The notes beneath the pieces are model-generated. The model had not been told where the DNA came from and did no database searches. It saw only the letters and a program-made list of their open reading frames with translations. Positions 8,648-17,418 of a DNA stretch of 64,000 bases are shown here, one piece after another. Numbering within the stretch: position 1 is the first letter of the stretch; every line of letters begins with the position of its first letter. Both the position numbers and the translations under genes were made by a program. This DNA is from Natronococcus occultus SP4 (GTDB lineage: Archaea > Halobacteriota > Halobacteria > Halobacteriales > Natrialbaceae), in NCBI RefSeq assembly GCF_000328685.1, contig NC_019974.1:1603001-1667000 (forward strand), read 5' to 3'.

Positions 8648-8764
8648 CGAAGAGGGGTTGCCCGTCTCCACAGTTAGGAATGCCGGGAGTCCGTTGTCAG
8701 CCGTGAACATATCTCGTTCAAGCCTTCGATACTGGTAAAAGTCGGCGACGAGTTGGCACTCCTA

Positions 8765-10537
8765 ATGAGTGATGCAGGCGACGCCGACGTCCCGGAGCCC
8801 CCCGACGCCGCCGGCGAGGGACGGGGCTCCGTCGACGTCCTCGGGACCGCCCACGTCTCGAAGGCCAGCGTCGAGGAGGTCCACGAGACCGTCGACGAGC
8901 GGGAGCCGGACGTCGTTGCCGTCGAGCTCGACGAGAACCGGTACCGCCAGATGCAGGGTGGCACCCCGGACGATATCGAAGCGAAGGATCTCCTCTCCGG
9001 AAACACCGTCTTCCAGTTTCTGGCCTACTGGATGCTGTCGTACGTCCAGTCGCGGCTGGGAAGTCGGTTCGACATCGAGCCCGGTGCGGATATGCGGGCC
9101 GCCATCGAGGCCGCCGAACGGAACGGCAGCGGCGTCGCACTGGTCGACCGTGACATCCAGATCACGATCCAGCGATTCTGGACGCGGCTGTCGTTCGCCG
9201 AGAAGCTCAAAATGGTCGGCGGGCTCGCGCTCGGAGTCACCGATCCGCGGACGATCGGGCTCACCTTCGGTGCGGCCCTCGGTGCGTTCTTCGGGCTGAT
9301 CTTCGGTGCCTTCCTCGCGCCGACGTTCGGACTCGGCGACCTGCTGGCGCTCGGGGTCACCGATCCCGCAACGTTGCAGTACGTCGGCGCCGCCGGCGTC
9401 GGACTCGTCGGCGGACTCGTCGTCGGGCTGCTCTTCTTGCCCTCGCTCGAGTCGGCCGGCCGCGCGGCCGGCGGGCCCATCAGCGGGTTCTCGCTGCGCT
9501 TGCTCGGCGGGGCCGTCCTCGGGCTGGTCGGCTGTCTCGCGCTGGTCGTGACCGGGACCGCCATCGGACCCCTCTCTCCGGGAAGCTTCGAGAACTGGGG
9601 CGGGTACGCGGTTCGCGGCGGTGTCGGCGCTGTCGCGGGACTCGGTATCGGCGTCTCCGTCGGCGCCGTCGTCGGGTTCGTTCTCGACGGGCTCGCCGAG
9701 GACACCGAGGAGTTAGACGAGATCGACATCGAGGAGATGACCGATGGCGACGTCGTCGCCGCGATGATGGAGGAGTTCCGCCGGTTCAGTCCTCGCGGAG
9801 CCGAGGCTCTGATCGACGAACGGGACGCCTACATCGCCCACAAGCTCCACGGGCTCCGCGAGCAGGGGTACCACGTCGTCGCCGTCGTCGGTGCTGGCCA
9901 CAAGGCCGGGATCGAGCGCTACCTCGAGAATCCGCGGGAACTGCCGCCGATGGAGTCGCTAACCGGAACCGCGTCGGGGCGACGGTTCTCGCCGGTGAAG
10001 ATCGTCGGCTACCTGGTGATGGTCGCCTTCCTCGGTTTCTTTTTCCTGCTGATCATGGCGGGCGTTCAGAACACCTTCCTGCTCCAGCTGTTTCTGGCGT
10101 GGTTCGCGTTCAACGGGATCTTCGCGTTCTCGCTGGCCCGGCTGGCAGGCGCACGCTGGATCAGTGCCGGCGTCGGCGGAGCGGTCGCCTGGCTTACGAG
10201 TATCAACCCGCTGCTGGCGCCGGGGTGGTTCGCCGGCTACGTCGAACTCAAGTACCGCCCGGTCAACGTCCGGGACGTCCAGCAGCTCAACGAGATCATC
10301 GGCGACGCCGACCGCCCGATGAGCGAGGCGATCGAGGAGATGTTCGACGTCCCGCTGTTCCGGCTGATCATGATCGTCGCGCTGACGAACATCGGAAGCA
10401 TGATCGCAACCTTCCTGTTTTTCATCGTCGTCATCCCGTGGCTCGCGCCGGAGATCGGTGGTGTCGACGCCCTGATGAACGAGCTGATCCGGGGCGCCGA
10501 GAACAGCCTCGATCTCATCCGGGGGGTGGTGGCGTGA
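8765..10537 (+). CDS. TraB/GumN-family membrane protein
   Basis: A 590-residue protein, started at the ATG at 8765 (MSDAGDADVPEPP); a TTG 12 bases earlier is less likely. The N-terminal TraB domain carries VDVLGTAHVSKASVEEVHE and DVVAVELDENRY. The second conserved block (YIAHKLHGLREQGYH... VVGAGHKAGIERYL) comes after a glycine-rich multi-helix insertion. Further C-terminal helices follow. The TraB fold (also in animal TRABD/Tiki) is a putative metalloprotease, and the archaeal function is unknown. Its stop overlaps the GTG of the next gene (GTGA), so the two are probably translated together. Confidence 0.88.
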   Translation: MSDAGDADVPEPPDAAGEGRGSVDVLGTAHVSKASVEEVHETVDEREPDVVAVELDENRYRQMQGGTPDDIEAKDLLSGNTVFQFLAYWMLSYVQSRLGSRFDIEPGADMRAAIEAAERNGSGVALVDRDIQITIQRFWTRLSFAEKLKMVGGLALGVTDPRTIGLTFGAALGAFFGLIFGAFLAPTFGLGDLLALGVTDPATLQYVGAAGVGLVGGLVVGLLFLPSLESAGRAAGGPISGFSLRLLGGAVLGLVGCLALVVTGTAIGPLSPGSFENWGGYAVRGGVGAVAGLGIGVSVGAVVGFVLDGLAEDTEELDEIDIEEMTDGDVVAAMMEEFRRFSPRGAEALIDERDAYIAHKLHGLREQGYHVVAVVGAGHKAGIERYLENPRELPPMESLTGTASGRRFSPVKIVGYLVMVAFLGFFFLLIMAGVQNTFLLQLFLAWFAFNGIFAFSLARLAGARWISAGVGGAVAWLTSINPLLAPGWFAGYVELKYRPVNVRDVQQLNEIIGDADRPMSEAIEEMFDVPLFRLIMIVALTNIGSMIATFLFFIVVIPWLAPEIGGVDALMNELIRGAENSLDLIRGVVA

Positions 10538-11172
10538 GCTACCCGACCGAGCGCGCCTCGGCGCTGTCCTTTAGCGACAAGGAGCTGTTCGACCTCGCGA
10601 TCGCGTGGATCTCCCTGAGCGTCGCGTTCGCACTGCTGCTGGCGCCGATCCACCGGTTCGACATCGGGCTCGGCTGGTTCGTCACGATGATCGGGCTGAG
10701 CTTCGTCACCGTCGGCGTCGCCTTTCTGCTACACGAGCTCGCCCACAAGGTCGTCGCGATCGAGCACGGCCAGACCGCGGAGTTTCGGGCCGACTACCAG
10801 ATGCTATTTTTAGCGATCATGAGCGCGCTGGTCGGCTTCCTCTTTGCGGCCCCCGGCGCGGTCTACCACCGCGGCCGGATCACGGTCCGGGAGAACGGCC
10901 TGATCGCGCTCGCGGGACCGGTGACCAACCACCTGCTCGCGCTGTTGTTCCTGCCGCTGATGCTGTTTCCGGGCATCATCGGACTCGTCGGCCACCTCGG
11001 GGTCCTCATCAACCTCTTTCTGGCCGCGTTCAACATGATCCCCTTCGGCCCGCTGGACGGAAAGTCCGTCCTCGAGTGGCACAAGCCGATATTCGGGGCC
11101 GTCTTCGGGCTGAGCCTGCTGTTGTTGGTGGGTTTTTACCTCGTCTTCGGCTTCCCGGCACTGTTCGGTTGA
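10534..11172 (+). CDS. Site-2-type zinc metalloprotease (M50 family)
   Basis: A 212-residue polytopic membrane protein starting with GTG inside the TGA of the TraB gene. The zinc site HELAH (H67, E68, H71) lies in a transmembrane helix. The second motif NMIPFGPLDGK (about 168-178, with Asp175) supplies the third ligand. It is a minimal M50 protease without a PDZ or CBS domain. Such enzymes cleave membrane-spanning substrates. The GTGA coupling to TraB is visible in the sequence; a functional partnership is inference. Confidence 0.9.
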   Translation: MSYPTERASALSFSDKELFDLAIAWISLSVAFALLLAPIHRFDIGLGWFVTMIGLSFVTVGVAFLLHELAHKVVAIEHGQTAEFRADYQMLFLAIMSALVGFLFAAPGAVYHRGRITVRENGLIALAGPVTNHLLALLFLPLMLFPGIIGLVGHLGVLINLFLAAFNMIPFGPLDGKSVLEWHKPIFGAVFGLSLLLLVGFYLVFGFPALFG

Positions 11173-11229
11173 GGCCGTTCCCTTCTGCGGACCGGTGATC
11201 TTTTGCTCGACCCTGGCAGTCGTTGAGGT

Positions 11230-12225
11230 ATGACGGACCACGCCGACGAGGGGAGTGACACGGAGGGACTGACCTACGCCGACACCGGCGTCGACATCGC
11301 GGCCAGCGAGGACGCCACCGCCGCCTTGCTCGAGGCCTTCGGCAGCGACCTGACGACCGAGTACGCCGGTCTGCTGGATATCGGCGACCGGTATCTCGCG
11401 CTGGCGACCGACGGGGTCGGCACCAAGCTGCTGGTCGCCGAGGCGATCGAGGACTTCTCGACGATCGGGATCGACTGTATCGCGATGAACGTCAACGATC
11501 TGGTCGCCGCGGGGGTCGAGCCCGTCGCCTTCGTCGACTACCTCGCGGTCGACGAGCCCGACGACGCCCTGACAAACGAGATCGGCGAGGGGCTGGCCGT
11601 CGGCCTCGAGCAGGCAGATCTCACGCTGCTCGGGGGCGAGACGGCCGTGATGCCCGAGGTCGTCTCCGGGTTCGACCTCGCCGGGACGTGTGCGGGCCTG
11701 GCGCCGAAGGACGCGATCTTCGAGGGGGAGGCGAAGGTCGGTGACGTCCTCGTGGGCTTTCACTCAGACGGGATCCACTCCAACGGGCTGACGCTGGCCC
11801 GGGAGGCCGTCACCCGCGAGCACGAGTACGCGGACCCGTTCCCGCCGAACCCCGAGGTGTCGATCGGTGAGGAGCTGCTGCGACCGACCCGGATCTACAC
11901 CGACTTGCTCGAGCCGATGCGCACCCACGGCGTCCACGCGGCGGCCCACATCACGGGCGGTGGCTGGACGAACCTCTCGCGGATGGGCGAGCGCCGGTAC
12001 GTGATCGACGATCCGCTGCCGGCCCAGCCGGTCTTCGGGTTCGTCCAGGCGGAGGGCGACGTCTCCGACGAGGAGATGCATCGCACGTTCAACATGGGAA
12101 CCGGGTTCGTCGCCGCCGTCCCCGAGGATCGGGCCGACGGGCTCGTCGACGCCACCGACGGGCGGGTCATCGGCCGCGTCGAGGACGGCGATTCGGTCGA
12201 GATCCGCGGCCTGACGCTGTCCTGA
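11230..12225 (+). CDS. purM: Phosphoribosylformylglycinamidine cyclo-ligase
   Basis: A 331-residue AIR synthetase of normal length. Family landmarks are ALATDGVGTKLLVA, CIAMNVNDLVAAGVEPVAFV, the GGETAVMPEV loop, LVGFHSDGIHSNGLTLAR, HITGGGWTNLSRM and FNMGTGFVAAV. It catalyses the ATP-dependent ring closure of FGAM to AIR in purine synthesis. The start MTDHADEGSDTEGLTYADTG gives the expected domain beginning; an AT-rich TTTTGCTC stretch about 30 bases upstream is a weak promoter candidate. Confidence 0.95.
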   Translation: MTDHADEGSDTEGLTYADTGVDIAASEDATAALLEAFGSDLTTEYAGLLDIGDRYLALATDGVGTKLLVAEAIEDFSTIGIDCIAMNVNDLVAAGVEPVAFVDYLAVDEPDDALTNEIGEGLAVGLEQADLTLLGGETAVMPEVVSGFDLAGTCAGLAPKDAIFEGEAKVGDVLVGFHSDGIHSNGLTLAREAVTREHEYADPFPPNPEVSIGEELLRPTRIYTDLLEPMRTHGVHAAAHITGGGWTNLSRMGERRYVIDDPLPAQPVFGFVQAEGDVSDEEMHRTFNMGTGFVAAVPEDRADGLVDATDGRVIGRVEDGDSVEIRGLTLS

Positions 12226-12284
12226 ACGCAACCGCGTCGACGGGTTCGAGGCCTGGTCGAGCGCGACGCGCCCGTGTCGGTCTC

Positions 12285-12707
12285 TCAAACCGCCTGTACT
12301 GGGGTCTCGGTCTGACGCACGACCCGTTCGGTGACGCTGCCGAGCGGCGTCCGTCGGTCGTCGGTCTCTCCCCGGCGTCCCATCACGATCAGGTCGGCGC
12401 CCTCCCGCTCCGCGCGCTCGACGATCTCCTCCCAGGGGAGTCCGCGGCAGCACTCACACTCCGCCTCGAGACCGATCTCGCCGGCGCGATCGGCGATCCC
12501 CTCGAGCATGTCGACGGCTTCGTCCTCGACTTTCTCGTGTTCGGCCTCGACGCTGCCAAGCGCCGGGGGTCGTCCGTGGCGTCGTTCGTCGACGACGTAG
12601 AGACACACCACCGACGCGCCGTACTGCTCGGCGAGGTTCAGCCCGTGGTCGACGCCGCGAGCGGCCTGTTCGCTCCCGTCCGTCGGAATGAGGATCGTAT
12701 CGTACAT
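12285..12707 (-). CDS. Universal stress protein (UspA family)
   Basis: A 140-residue single UspA domain. The opening is MYDTILIPTDGSEQAARGVD, and the C-terminal nucleotide-binding motif GADLIVMGRRGETDDRRTPL followed by GSVTERVVRQTETPV matches the ATP-binding class (G-2x-G-9x-G-S/T). Roles of individual UspA paralogues in haloarchaea are mostly unknown. It stands alone on the minus strand. Confidence 0.93.
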   Translation of the reverse strand: MYDTILIPTDGSEQAARGVDHGLNLAEQYGASVVCLYVVDERRHGRPPALGSVEAEHEKVEDEAVDMLEGIADRAGEIGLEAECECCRGLPWEEIVERAEREGADLIVMGRRGETDDRRTPLGSVTERVVRQTETPVQAV

Positions 12708-12854
12708 CTCCGTTCACCCGTTTGACACTCCGACGCTCTGGCACGTAAAGACCGGGAGCGGTTCCCGGCGAGGAGGAACTCGTTGCCGCCGGCCGATTTC
12801 GAATTCGGACCCTGCTCGGCTCGGACCTGACCGATCGCTTTCGTCGAGAGTCGG

Positions 12855-13391
12855 TTACCGATCGGCCTCGCGTTCGCCCTGACGGGACTCGTCGGCGCTC
12901 CCGGTCGCCGCCCGGACCGCGTCGTACTCCGCGTCGCTGTAGGCGATGAGCCGGACGTCCTCGAGGTGCTTCGGCTCGTACGCGTCGATCTCCTCGCCGA
13001 TGATCGCGGCGCCGTTCTCGAGGTCGAACCCCGCGACGCCACAGCCGAGCGCCGGGGTCACGAGCGACCGACAGTTCAGCTCGTCGGCCGTCTCGAGGGC
13101 GTTGCGGGTCGCGTCGCGGATGCTCTCGGCGGTCGCCTGCCCGTCCCCGTAGTGGGGCATCGCCGCGGCGTGGACGACGTAGTCGGCGTCGAGACCGTAG
13201 GCGTCGGTCGCGACCGCCTCACCGAGATTGATCGGTCCCTTTGCGGTGGCCGCCTCGTTGAGCTCCTCGCCGGCCCGGTCGCGGAGTGCGCCGGCGACGC
13301 CGGAGCCCATCTCGAGGCTGGTTCCGGCGGCGTTGACGAGCGCGTCGGCGGACTGTTCGGCGATATCGCCCTGAACGACGTCGAACTCCAT
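12855..13391 (-). CDS. Macro domain protein (ADP-ribose binding)
   Basis: A 178-residue protein consisting of one macro domain. It has VVQGDIAEQSADALVNAAG (ADP-ribose loop 1), GSGVAGALRDRAGEELNEA, VVHAAAMPHYG and LVTPALGCGVAGFDL (loop 2). The family binds or hydrolyses ADP-ribose derivatives such as O-acetyl-ADP-ribose or protein ADP-ribosylation. The substrate is not determinable. The last 15 residues are charged and unconserved. Confidence 0.9.
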   Translation of the reverse strand: MEFDVVQGDIAEQSADALVNAAGTSLEMGSGVAGALRDRAGEELNEAATAKGPINLGEAVATDAYGLDADYVVHAAAMPHYGDGQATAESIRDATRNALETADELNCRSLVTPALGCGVAGFDLENGAAIIGEEIDAYEPKHLEDVRLIAYSDAEYDAVRAATGSADESRQGEREADR

Positions 13392-13495
13392 ACTCGCGGC
13401 TACGACGCTGTCCGATTTGAAAGTACGCCCGGCAGGCGGATCGGTCGGAAACTGACCCGTTCCCGCGGTCTTAGGCCGACCAAAACCTTTTACAT

Positions 13496-13509
13496 TTAGG
13501 TACGCCTAA
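13496..13509 (+). promoter_or_regulatory. DtxR/Idr-like inverted repeat
   Basis: TTAGG-TACG-CCTAA is a perfect 5-bp inverted repeat with a 4-bp spacer, ending 9 bases before the ATG at 13519 and just after the TATA-like CTTTTACAT. The half-sites match those of DtxR-family iron-dependent repressors (the bacterial DtxR box starts TTAGGTTAGCCTAA). A repressor bound here would block transcription start. Regulation by iron or manganese is inference. Confidence 0.5.
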
Positions 13510-13518
13510 TCCCTCGTA

Positions 13519-13686
13519 ATGGACGTACCCGCCCGAAAAGAGGAGACGGACACCGAGGACGGAGACGAGGAGTCGACTGCGATCGTGTCGAGCCACGAAC
13601 CCCGTCCAGGGAAGCTCGTCATCACCGAACGCGGCAACAAGGACGGCTGGCTCGCGACCGATTCGGCCGTCGATCTCGAACCCTAG
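13519..13686 (+). CDS. Small acidic haloarchaeal protein
   Basis: A 55-residue protein starting MDVPARKEETDTEDGDEEST and ending NKDGWLATDSAVDLEP. The C-terminal block GKLVITERGNKDGWLATD resembles the conserved tail of short haloarchaeal families of unknown function (a distant DUF7331-like pattern, unconfirmed). It has no Cys, signal or membrane segment. It sits directly behind the DtxR-like inverted repeat, so it may be metal-responsive. It is probably leaderless. Confidence 0.65.
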   Translation: MDVPARKEETDTEDGDEESTAIVSSHEPRPGKLVITERGNKDGWLATDSAVDLEP

Positions 13687-13794
13687 CCCAGCGGTCGCCC
13701 GTTTCTCGAGGGGCGACTCGTCGAGAGTCGTCGATCCGGAGCGGAGCTTCCCGCCCTCCACGCCCCGACGGAACGGCCGTTCGACGAGCCCTCC

Positions 13795-15360
13795 TTACTC
13801 CGACCCCGACCGCGTCGAGACATCGGTCCCGAACTCGAGCAGCCGCGTCCGAACGCGCTCGCGGTCGACGGTTCCCGAGTGGGTACGCGGGAGCGCGTCG
13901 ACCACCCCGAGCGTCTTCGGTCGCTTGAATCCCGCGAGGCGGTCGTCACAGTGCGCGAGGACGTCCTCGAGGTCGACCGGACCGTCGTCGGGAACGACCA
14001 GCGCGGCGACCCGTTCGCCCCACTCGGCGTCCTCGAGCCCCACGACGGCTGCGTCTCCGATCGCGGGATGGGAGCGCAGGACGTCGGCGACCGCGCCGGG
14101 GTCGACGTTCTCCCCGCCGGTGACGATCCGATCGCTCCGGCGGTTGAGCACCCAGAGTCGTCTCTCCTCGTCGGCGTAGCCGACGTCGCCGGTGTGCAGT
14201 CCGCGGTCCCCGAACGCCACCGCGGTGTTGTCCGGATCGAGATAGCCCGGCGTAACCGTCGGTCCGGCGACGACGAACTCGCCGACCTCGCCCGTCGGTA
14301 CCGGCTCGCCGTCCTCGCCGACGACGGTAACGTCGGTTCCGAGCAGGGGCTGGCCCGCCGTTCCCTCGTGGGTCCGCGTCTCGGCGGGCGTCGCGGTGGC
14401 GATCTGGGAGGCCGTCTCGGTCATCCCGTAGGTCGGGTGGACCGGAACGTCGGCCTCGTGGCAGCGCTCGAGTAGCTCCGTCGAGGCGGGCGCACCCCCC
14501 AGGAGGACGAACCGCAGCGAGTCGGCGGGCCGCCAGCCGTCCTCGAGCAGGCGCTTGCACATCGTCGGCACCAGCGAGACGCCGGTGATCCCGAACGCCT
14601 CGAGGACGTCGGCGGTCGCTTGCGGCGCGAACGATCGCTGGACGACGACCGGGGTGCCGTACAGCGCCGAGCGGACGACGGGTGCGAGCCCGCCCATGTG
14701 GTACATCGGGAGACAGCAGAGCCACCGGTCCTCGCGGGTGACGCCGAGGCGAAACGCCGACGCCGTCGCGCTGGCGACGAGGTTGGCGACGGTCAGTTTC
14801 ACTCCCTTCGGCTCGCCGGAAGTGCCGGAGGTGAACATGACGAGCTGGACGTCGTCGGGGTCGAGTTCGGCGGGCTCGACCGCGGACGAGGACGGGGAGT
14901 CGGCTGCTCCGTCGCTGACCGCGATCGGTCGGACCCGACCCGAGCCCGGATCGTCGACGGATCGAACCGGGAGTCCGCCCAGTTCGTCCGCCAGCGCGAC
15001 GGCGTCTGTCGCGGTGTCGTCCTCGCAGACGACGGCGTCGAGGGCCGTCCGTTCGCCCTTCTCGACGAGTTCGGGGAGCGCCTCGCGGACGTTCAGCGGG
15101 ACGACGGTGGTCCCGAGCCGCATCGCGGCGAAAAACAGCGTCGCGAACGCGGGCCGGGTATCGAGCAGGAATCCGAGCCGGGCCTCGCGCGGGGTCTCGA
15201 GGACGTCCCGGAGCGCGGCCGCGGCCGCGTCGACACGTCGGTCGAGTTCGCGGAGCGTCCACGACTCGTCCCGGTCGGCGTCGATCAGGGCGGTCCGCTG
15301 GGGCGTCGACGCGACGCGGTGGCTGACGAGATCGCGGGCGGGCCAGGAAAGCGACGTCAC
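13795..15360 (-). CDS. menE: o-Succinylbenzoate-CoA ligase
   Basis: About 521 residues of ANL-family ligase: the phosphate loop FTSGTSGEPKGVKLT, HPTYGMTETASQIA, the TGDVGYADEERRLWVLNRRS hinge and the C-terminal GTVDRERVRTRLLE. It activates o-succinylbenzoate with ATP and CoA in menaquinone synthesis. The assignment to MenE rather than another acyl-CoA ligase rests on the menA-menC-menE order. The GTG at 15360 overlaps the TGA of menC (GTGA); another GTG nine bases upstream is possible. Confidence 0.88.
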   Translation of the reverse strand: MTSLSWPARDLVSHRVASTPQRTALIDADRDESWTLRELDRRVDAAAAALRDVLETPREARLGFLLDTRPAFATLFFAAMRLGTTVVPLNVREALPELVEKGERTALDAVVCEDDTATDAVALADELGGLPVRSVDDPGSGRVRPIAVSDGAADSPSSSAVEPAELDPDDVQLVMFTSGTSGEPKGVKLTVANLVASATASAFRLGVTREDRWLCCLPMYHMGGLAPVVRSALYGTPVVVQRSFAPQATADVLEAFGITGVSLVPTMCKRLLEDGWRPADSLRFVLLGGAPASTELLERCHEADVPVHPTYGMTETASQIATATPAETRTHEGTAGQPLLGTDVTVVGEDGEPVPTGEVGEFVVAGPTVTPGYLDPDNTAVAFGDRGLHTGDVGYADEERRLWVLNRRSDRIVTGGENVDPGAVADVLRSHPAIGDAAVVGLEDAEWGERVAALVVPDDGPVDLEDVLAHCDDRLAGFKRPKTLGVVDALPRTHSGTVDRERVRTRLLEFGTDVSTRSGSE

Positions 15361-16406
15361 GCCTCCCACACCCCCTCGACGCCTAGCCCCTTGGCCTGGG
15401 GGACGACCGCGGCCCCGTTCTCGAAGAGGACGGGATCCCGACCGAGGTCCTCGGCGAGCAGGTCGCCGGTGGCCAGCCCGCAGGCCGGCAGCTCGGGCAG
15501 CGACGCCGCGAGGTGGACGGCGCCGGTGCGGGCGACGACGCCGTCGATCGTCGTCGTCACAAGCGGCGTGATGCCGAACTCGGCCACCCAGGTCGTCACC
15601 CGCTGGGCGACGTCGAGCCCGCCAAGCGGCATTGGCTTGACGACGACGGCGTCGGCGGCCTGGGCCTCGCAGATCGCGTCGACGCCGTGCTCGAGCAGCC
15701 CCTCGTCGAGGGCGATCTCGACGCCCCGTCCGCGGAGCTCGGCGTGACCCTCGAGGGCGCCCGCGGGAAGGGGTTGTTCGACGAGCGCGACGTCCTCGTC
15801 GTCGAAGGCCTCGACCGCCGCGAGCGCCTCCTCGTAGTTCCAGGCGCCGTTGGCGTCGGCCCGGAGCTCGACCGACGGACCGACGGCCTCCCGCACGCGA
15901 CGGACCCGTTCGATATCCGCGTCGACACTCCGGCGGCCGACCTTGAGCTTACAGCAGCTAAAGCCACGCTCGACGGCGCCCCGGGCTGCAGCGACGGTCT
16001 CCTCGATCGAGCCGTCGCCGACGGTCGCGTTCACCGGTACCCGGGCGACAAGCGAGTCGGGTGCGTAGTAGCGATACAGCGGGACCGACTCGCTCGAGGC
16101 CGCCAGATCCGCGAGGGCAAGCGAGACGCTGTGTCGGGCAGCGACGTCCTCGTCGACGGCCTCGAGGACGCCGTCCTCGTCGCCGGAATCGAGCGCTTCC
16201 TGCGCGCGCTCGAGAGCGGCCTCGCAGTCCGCGAGCGACTCGGTCCACCCCGGCAGCGGGGTCGCCTCGCCGTAGCCGACGGCGCCGTCCTCGCGGGTTA
16301 CGCGGACCAGGAAGCCGTCGCGGGACTCGATCGTGCCGCTCGCGGTCTCGAGGGGGTCGGCCAGCGACAGCGAGAACGAGCGGTACTCGAGGTCGTACCG
16401 GCTCAT
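15357..16406 (-). CDS. menC: o-Succinylbenzoate synthase
   Basis: A 349-residue enolase-superfamily enzyme starting MSRYDLEYRSFSLSLADPLE. Active-site landmarks: CCKLKVG with the catalytic Lys pair region, RADANGAW (metal Asp), VEQPLP (metal Glu), ALDEGL (metal Asp) and VVVKPMPLGG (second catalytic Lys). It dehydrates SHCHC to o-succinylbenzoate. Its ATG overlaps the stop of menA and its TGA overlaps menE, so the three form one translationally coupled operon. Confidence 0.92.
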   Translation of the reverse strand: MSRYDLEYRSFSLSLADPLETASGTIESRDGFLVRVTREDGAVGYGEATPLPGWTESLADCEAALERAQEALDSGDEDGVLEAVDEDVAARHSVSLALADLAASSESVPLYRYYAPDSLVARVPVNATVGDGSIEETVAAARGAVERGFSCCKLKVGRRSVDADIERVRRVREAVGPSVELRADANGAWNYEEALAAVEAFDDEDVALVEQPLPAGALEGHAELRGRGVEIALDEGLLEHGVDAICEAQAADAVVVKPMPLGGLDVAQRVTTWVAEFGITPLVTTTIDGVVARTGAVHLAASLPELPACGLATGDLLAEDLGRDPVLFENGAAVVPQAKGLGVEGVWEA

Positions 16407-17344
16407 CCGAGCACCAGCCCTCCGGCGAACAGGACGGCGTACAGCGCGAGCAGCTTTCCGGTCTGCTCGAGGGCGGGGTTGAGCGCCTCGCCGTCGGTAC
16501 GGGTCAGTATCGTGCGGGCGATCGGCGCGGCGTAGGGGAGGGTAACCACCGGCAACAGAACTGCGGGGCCGAACCCCTCGCCGAGCCAGAACCACAGCGG
16601 GGTGAGATACGCCAGCGCGAGCAGGGCGAGGTACTCGACGCGACTCCCCCGGTAGCCGAGCCGCACCGCCAGCGTCCGCTTCCCGGCCTCGGCGTCGGTC
16701 TCCACGTCCCGGACGTTGTTCACGACGATGATAGCCGTCGAGAGCCCCGCGATCGGGAGGCTCGCGAGGACGGCCTCGCGGGTCACGGTCCCCTCGGGCA
16801 GCGTCGTGATGAACGGCTCGAGGTGGGCCGCGGCCTGGACGTAGAACGTGCCGACGACGGCCACGAGTCCGAAGAAGACGAACACGAACAGATCCCCGAG
16901 CCCGTGGTAGCCAAGCGGGTAGGGACCGCCCGTGTAAGCCCACCCGCAGAGAACGCTGACGAGGCCGATCACGAGGATCGGCACGCCGCCGACGTAGACG
17001 AGGTAGGTCCCCGAGAGGATCGCCAGTCCGAAGGTGACGATCGTCGCCAGTTTGACCCGTTCGGCCGAGATCAGCCCCGACTGGGTGACCCGGGTGAACC
17101 CCTCTCGATCGTCGGTGTCAGCGCCCTTGATGGCGTCGTAGTAGTCGTTCGCGAAGTTGGTACCGATCTGGATCAATGCCGCGCCGACGAAGGCCATCAG
17201 CGCCGGCAGCGGGGCGAACACGCCCTCGTGGACCGCGATCCCGACCCCGACGATAACGGGGGCCGCCGCCGCGGGTAACGTCTGCGGGCGCGCGGCCATC
17301 ACCCACGCCTTCGTCCGCGAGATATCGAGCTCCGCCGTACTCAT
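16403..17344 (-). CDS. menA: 1,4-Dihydroxy-2-naphthoate polyprenyltransferase
   Basis: A 313-residue UbiA-family membrane enzyme with about eight to nine hydrophobic helices. The first aspartate-rich motif is NFANDYYD (63-70) and the second is NNVRDVETDAEAGKRTLA. It prenylates DHNA to demethylmenaquinone in the membrane. It is first in the menA-menC-menE operon; the promoter lies in the short gap 17345-17418. Confidence 0.94.
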   Translation of the reverse strand: MSTAELDISRTKAWVMAARPQTLPAAAAPVIVGVGIAVHEGVFAPLPALMAFVGAALIQIGTNFANDYYDAIKGADTDDREGFTRVTQSGLISAERVKLATIVTFGLAILSGTYLVYVGGVPILVIGLVSVLCGWAYTGGPYPLGYHGLGDLFVFVFFGLVAVVGTFYVQAAAHLEPFITTLPEGTVTREAVLASLPIAGLSTAIIVVNNVRDVETDAEAGKRTLAVRLGYRGSRVEYLALLALAYLTPLWFWLGEGFGPAVLLPVVTLPYAAPIARTILTRTDGEALNPALEQTGKLLALYAVLFAGGLVLG

Positions 17345-17418
17345 TGTCCGACTACTCCGACTCGGAGACGTGTCAACGTTGGCATTGACGCCGACCGATC
17401 GGGTCGACGCGACCGCTG

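Noticed and set aside
13946-15262. A long minus-strand, Arg-rich frame within menE
   Set aside because: It is a GC-driven shadow of menE in another frame; an Arg-rich, Pro-rich product is unlike haloarchaeal proteins.
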